A DNA stretch of 8,845 nucleotides from JANWHZ01 sp035545555 (GTDB taxonomy: Bacteria; Patescibacteriota; Saccharimonadia; Saccharimonadales; UBA4665). The stretch's first letter is position 1; the number at the start of each line of letters is the position of its first letter. The notes under the pieces were generated by a model that worked only from the letters and a program-made list of their open reading frames with translations, did no database searches and was not told where the DNA came from. Both the position numbers and the translations under genes were made by a program. Positions 6,177 through 8,845 of this stretch are shown here, one piece after another. The stretch is taken from assembly GCA_035545555.1 (NCBI GenBank), contig DASZYD010000011.1, forward strand, positions 1-8,845, in the 5' to 3' direction.

Positions 6177-6275
6177 TGATGATCCTTTTTGCTTAGATTT
6201 AGTACGCGATTGTCAGGAATGAAATCGAGTACGTACGAGAACAAGCAACCCGGATTCATCAAAACAATTACACTA

Positions 6276-6304
6276 ATAATAGCATAACTGCTATCTATAT
6301 ACAA
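6276..6304 (-). promoter_or_regulatory. sigma70 promoter of the helicase gene with ~93-nt leader
   Basis: On the minus strand TTGTAT (6299-6304) and TATTAT (6276-6281) are 17 nt apart, and TGC just before the -10 makes it an extended type. The predicted start is near 6269, giving a leader of about 93 nt (6177-6269). Long leaders are common on cold-induced DEAD-box helicase genes, so cold or autoregulation is possible. I see no strong stem in the leader, only a GTACGTAC palindrome at 6229-6236. Confidence 0.6.
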
Positions 6305-6353
6305 ATATGGGCCCGCACGGCGCGGCGCTCGAGGCAACAGCAGCCTACGGACG

Positions 6354-6914
6354 CTATTGTCTGCTCATTCGTGAGATTGTGTCGCCGCCGGCATGAGGGA
6401 TAGGCGTCAGCTGTCCATTGTCTACCGTATAGGGTTGGCCGTGGCCATACGCGACATACGTCATACTATTTGGCGCTATGATACCACATTCATCTACGAT
6501 GACTTCCACATTCGTGCCGGCAACCGGCTCGACAAAGTGGCTGGCGAACAGGCGATTCGGGGCCGTCAGGGACGACATCCGCACCGATTGTGCGTGAGAG
6601 GATAGCGCGCCACCGAGCAACTGAGCGCATGGAGTTATCGCAGGCAGCCCCTGCACCCATGTACCGGTGCCGGTGAAATTGCCGACAGCTCCATCGGTCG
6701 TTTCATCAAGCGTACCGTCGGCATGGTAGTGGAAGGAGCCTTGCTCGACTATCCCGGTATTGGCGCCGGAGACGAAGCTAACGGTGCCGTTCCAGGCAGT
6801 CCCCGCAAGACTGCCAGCGACCGGGGCGGCAGATGCAGACGGCGCGATCATAGCTATACCGAGCGCGATCCCTGAAGCCAGGCCGCCAAAGGTCATCATG
6901 GTACGTGTTGTCAT
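6354..6914 (-). CDS. secreted beta-rich protein, function unknown
   Basis: A 186-aa precursor with a textbook Sec signal peptide. The N-terminal Arg4 is followed by a hydrophobic helix (about 7-24) and a PSASA cleavage site (Ala27 and Ala29 at -3 and -1), giving a mature protein of ~157 residues from Ala30. There is no lipobox Cys and no LPxTG or anchor, so release to the medium or the outer face is expected. The mature part is rich in Gly, Thr and aromatic residues in strand-like runs (GTAWNGTVSFVSG, GSFHYHADGTLDETTDG, FTGTGTW), like a small beta-barrel. Its only cysteines, Cys96 and Cys143, could form one disulfide. I do not recognise the family. A strong AAGGAG (6923-6928, minus) lies eight nt before the ATG. 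The gene is divergent from the MprF-like gene. Confidence 0.85.
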   Translation of the reverse strand: MTTRTMMTFGGLASGIALGIAMIAPSASAAPVAGSLAGTAWNGTVSFVSGANTGIVEQGSFHYHADGTLDETTDGAVGNFTGTGTWVQGLPAITPCAQLLGGALSSHAQSVRMSSLTAPNRLFASHFVEPVAGTNVEVIVDECGIIAPNSMTYVAYGHGQPYTVDNGQLTPIPHAGGDTISRMSRQ

Positions 6915-6922
6915 ATGCTTTA

Positions 6923-6928
6923 CTCCTT
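6923..6928 (-). promoter_or_regulatory. strong ribosome binding site of the secreted protein
   Basis: AAGGAG on the minus strand with an 8-nt spacer to the ATG at 6914 is the best Shine-Dalgarno in the window. TATAAA immediately upstream overlaps it and lacks a -35 partner, so the true promoter is probably further into the divergent spacer. I cannot place it. Confidence 0.7.
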
Positions 6929-7044
6929 TTATAGGTTAGTTGGTGCCGGACCTAGCCGCCGATCTTTTCGTGCGTGCTCCCTTTCTTTGTACCTAATCGC
7001 TTATGTATGGCTCAGTAAGAAATGCCATTTGCACCTATGCTCAT

Positions 7045-7056
7045 AGCTACGTAGCT
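7045..7056. repeat. 12-bp palindrome in the divergent spacer
   Basis: AGCTACGTAGCT is its own reverse complement and overlaps a second symmetry, CTATG-CT-CATAG (7035-7046). Both lie in the 206-nt spacer between the divergent secreted-protein and MprF-like genes. This is a natural place for an operator controlling both. Binding is inferred; only the symmetry is seen. Confidence 0.4.
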
Positions 7057-7103
7057 TACGAGTATCCATCGTGATGTGTGCAGGCGAGTCGCCAGCCAAG
7101 GTG

Positions 7104-7109
7104 TAGAAT
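7104..7109 (+). promoter_or_regulatory. -10 box of the MprF-like gene
   Basis: TAGAAT differs from consensus by one base and ends 11 nt before the ATG at 7121. No good -35 box is found 16-18 nt upstream. The predicted start leaves about four leader bases, and no Shine-Dalgarno precedes the ATG. Confidence 0.35.
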
Positions 7110-7120
7110 CGATACTGTCT

Positions 7121-8776
7121 ATGTATATGCTGCTGCGCCGGATGAAGCGACCGAGTTGGTGGGTAGCCGTCGCCGTGGGCGTACATGGCGGAGTGCTGAT
7201 CGGCCAGGCTCTGCTGCGGCAGTTCCATGCCAGCCGGCTGGCAGGCGGCCACGATTTCGATATCATTATCGACGCCCCGTTGCTGCTGAGCCTGGTGCTG
7301 TTACAGCTGAGCCTGCTGCTTGCCCGCCGGAAGCGCAATGCGTGGCTGTGCGCCATGGCGACCTATCTGTTTTGGCTGGGGCTGAACACGGCGCCGCTGC
7401 TCTCGTCAATCCACAGCGGCTTCTCGTGGCCGCGGATTGTGTCGGTCGCGCTGCCGACTACGGTCCTCCTTGCCCTATGGGTGACGCGGCGGGATTTTGT
7501 GGTGCAGAGCGATCTGCGCACTTTCGCCAGCTCAGTGCGCGTGGTCGTGCTGGTGTTAGTGGCAACCTTCCTCTACGGCACGGCGGGCTTCCTGCTCATG
7601 GAGCATCGCGATTTTCACCAGGAGCTATCCCTTGCCGGCGCCATGCATTACACCATCGACCAGTTCTCGCTGACCACCGACCCGCTCCACGCCTACACCC
7701 GGCGGGCAGCAATCTTCCAGGGGTCACTTACCTTCGTGAGCATCAGCGCCGTCGCATTCGCCTTTCTCTCGTTCTTCCAGCCGCTGCGGGCGCGCTACGG
7801 CCATCACCGCGCCGATGCCGCGCGTGCCCGTGAGCTTATCCGCCGGTTTCCTGCCGATAGCGAAGATTTCTTCAAACTATGGCCAGAGGACAAGATGTAC
7901 CTGTTCGCCGGCAATGCGGCCATCGCGTATAAAGTCCGGCGTGGCGTGGCACTGGCCGTAGGTGATCCGTTCGGCGACCCGGCGGCCGTCCCTGAAGTGA
8001 TCGAACGGTTTGAAGAGCTCTGCTTTGTCAATGACTGGCGGCCGGCGTTCATCCACGCCACGCCGCGATTCAAAACGCTGTTCGAACACCGTGGATACCA
8101 CATGCAGCCTATCGGCGAAGAAGCTTTAGTGGATGTAGCCGCTTTCGCGGCGACGGCCGCTCAGCGTAAGTACTTCCGCGAAATCCGCAATCGTTTTACT
8201 AAGCTTGGATTTACGACTGAGCTGTTACAGCCGCCGCATCAGGCAGCCGTGCTCGAGCGGCTGCACACTATATCGGACGAATGGCTGCAGAAACCGGGAC
8301 GGACCGAGCGCGGGTTCATGATGGGCTATTTTGAGATATCGTATCTGCAGCGTTGCCCTATCATGGTGGCCCATGATGCCGCCGGTACGATTCAGGCATT
8401 TATCAACCTACTGCCCGCTACCAAGCCGGGCGAAGCCAACTACGACCTGCTCCGAGCTAGCCAGCGAGCACCAGGCAACAGCAGCGACTACCTCTTACTT
8501 GAACTCCTGGCACAGCTACAACGGGACAGTGCGATTACCAGACTCAATCTAGGCCTGAGCCCACTAGCCGGCCTGGATGATGCGCCCGATACACTCCTCA
8601 ACCGCACGTTGCGCCTGGTCTATGCTGGCAGCGATCGTTTCTATTCCTTCCGTGGGCTCCACCGCTTTAAGGCGAAGTATGAGCCGATATGGGAAGACCG
8701 CTACGCGGTGTATCAAGGTGGCGCCGCAGACTTCAGCCGCATCATGCGTGCCCTAGTGCAAGCCATGAAGCCGTAG
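7121..8776 (+). CDS. MprF-like aminoacyl-phosphatidylglycerol synthase (DUF2156), short form
   Basis: A 551-aa membrane protein. Six hydrophobic segments lie at about 12-31, 52-68, 73-93, 105-120, 138-159 and 196-222. A soluble DUF2156 domain (about 230-545, GNAT-like tandem fold) follows, with typical stretches SEDFFKLWPEDKMYLF, GNAAIAYKVRRGVALAVGDPFGD, RGFMMGYFE and YSFRGLHRFKAKYEPIWEDRY. MprF proteins transfer Lys or Ala from aminoacyl-tRNA to phosphatidylglycerol, which lowers surface charge and protects against cationic peptides; the amino acid used cannot be told here. Full MprF has about 14 helices including a flippase half, so this is the synthase half with a reduced anchor. The ATG at 7121 fits the TAGAAT box and the first helix. 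Other Mets are at 7076 (in frame, upstream), 7127 and 7142. The gene is intact and ends 17 bases before the terminal hairpins. Confidence 0.88.
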   Translation: MYMLLRRMKRPSWWVAVAVGVHGGVLIGQALLRQFHASRLAGGHDFDIIIDAPLLLSLVLLQLSLLLARRKRNAWLCAMATYLFWLGLNTAPLLSSIHSGFSWPRIVSVALPTTVLLALWVTRRDFVVQSDLRTFASSVRVVVLVLVATFLYGTAGFLLMEHRDFHQELSLAGAMHYTIDQFSLTTDPLHAYTRRAAIFQGSLTFVSISAVAFAFLSFFQPLRARYGHHRADAARARELIRRFPADSEDFFKLWPEDKMYLFAGNAAIAYKVRRGVALAVGDPFGDPAAVPEVIERFEELCFVNDWRPAFIHATPRFKTLFEHRGYHMQPIGEEALVDVAAFAATAAQRKYFREIRNRFTKLGFTTELLQPPHQAAVLERLHTISDEWLQKPGRTERGFMMGYFEISYLQRCPIMVAHDAAGTIQAFINLLPATKPGEANYDLLRASQRAPGNSSDYLLLELLAQLQRDSAITRLNLGLSPLAGLDDAPDTLLNRTLRLVYAGSDRFYSFRGLHRFKAKYEPIWEDRYAVYQGGAADFSRIMRALVQAMKP

Positions 8777-8792
8777 CCGACTCCCCTCTAAA

Positions 8793-8808
8793 CGTGATCC
8801 CTATCACG
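8793..8808. repeat. small hairpin after the MprF-like gene
   Basis: CGTGAT (8793-8798) and ATCACG (8803-8808) pair exactly around a CCCT loop. It starts 17 bases after the stop codon and is followed by GC and then the large palindrome. Without a T-run it is a weak terminator candidate; with the next palindrome it may form a double hairpin at the transcript's 3' end. Confidence 0.4.
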
Positions 8809-8809
8809 G

Positions 8810-8845
8810 CATGCCCGTATCATACTGCAGTATGATACGGGCATG
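8810..8845. repeat. perfect 36-bp palindrome at the window edge
   Basis: CATGCCCGTATCATACTG (8810-8827) is followed immediately by its exact reverse complement (8828-8845), with no spacer base. Each half also contains a smaller symmetry, GTAT-c-ATAC, so two such units flank a central TGCA. The last base of the palindrome is the last base of the window. It may be a 3' terminator hairpin, a regulator-binding site, or a fold-back at a contig end. Confidence 0.7.

Noticed and set aside
5076..6179. Long plus-strand frames (5076-5513, 5625-6179) and an alternative minus frame (5459-6031)
   Set aside because: All lie inside the helicase gene, which has every helicase motif in one frame. The others have no domain-like pattern.
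6310..6353. Terminator of the secreted protein gene
   Set aside because: The region is GC-rich with short self-complementary pieces (AGGC/GCCT, GGGCCC) but no stem of more than six pairs and no T-run on the minus strand.
7078..7833. 251-codon plus-strand frame
   Set aside because: Shifted frame of the MprF-like gene, rich in Arg/Ala/Pro, and it lacks the membrane helices seen in the true frame.
1..8845. CRISPR array, insertion sequence or transposase
   Set aside because: I found no spaced direct repeats, no terminal inverted repeats around a gene and no transposase or integrase motifs.

Overview
The window carries nine protein-coding genes that I can support. It has no rRNA, tRNA, CRISPR array or transposase. 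Most of it is GC-rich, compact bacterial DNA. The first ~950 bases are visibly more AT-rich. TGA is used as an ordinary stop (antitoxin and small membrane protein genes), so a UGA-recoded lineage is unlikely. My best guess for the host is a Candidatus Saccharibacteria (TM7)/Patescibacteria-type bacterium. This rests on the overall look of the 164-aa conserved protein at 4491-4985 and of the short MprF-like protein at 7121-8776, which resemble proteins I associate with that group. It is recognition from memory, not a search result.

Layout. 1-227: AT-rich leader with two sigma70-type promoters and an inverted repeat. 228-823: an AbrB-type antitoxin and a Doc/Fic toxin overlapping by ATGA, a type II toxin-antitoxin operon. 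943-1311: a small three-helix membrane protein whose Shine-Dalgarno sits in a hairpin. 1338-2027 (minus): an unrecognised 229-aa protein with features of the ADP-ribosyltransferase fold. 2218-3612: a 14-helix DHA2-type MFS drug exporter, divergent from it. 3706-4260 (minus): a DUF1697 protein. 4491-4985: the conserved PH-like protein. 4992-6176 (minus): a DEAD-box-type RNA helicase with a DEVD motif II and a good promoter about 93 nt upstream. 6354-6914 (minus): a secreted beta-rich protein with a clear signal peptide. 7121-8776: a membrane-anchored MprF/DUF2156 aminoacyl-phospholipid synthase, divergent from the secreted protein. 8793-8845: a small hairpin, then a perfect 36-bp palindrome that runs to the last base of the window.

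How the genes fit together. The left part (toxin-antitoxin, membrane protein, ART-like protein) looks like an accessory or defence-type segment. The right part combines cell-envelope functions (exporter, secreted protein, lipid aminoacylation) with RNA housekeeping (helicase). Two start types coexist: classical Shine-Dalgarno starts, and starts with no Shine-Dalgarno but a -10-like hexamer 7-11 nt before the ATG, which suggests leaderless transcripts. The most notable items are the terminal palindrome, the leaderless geometry, the candidate ADP-ribosyltransferase, and the SD-masking hairpin.
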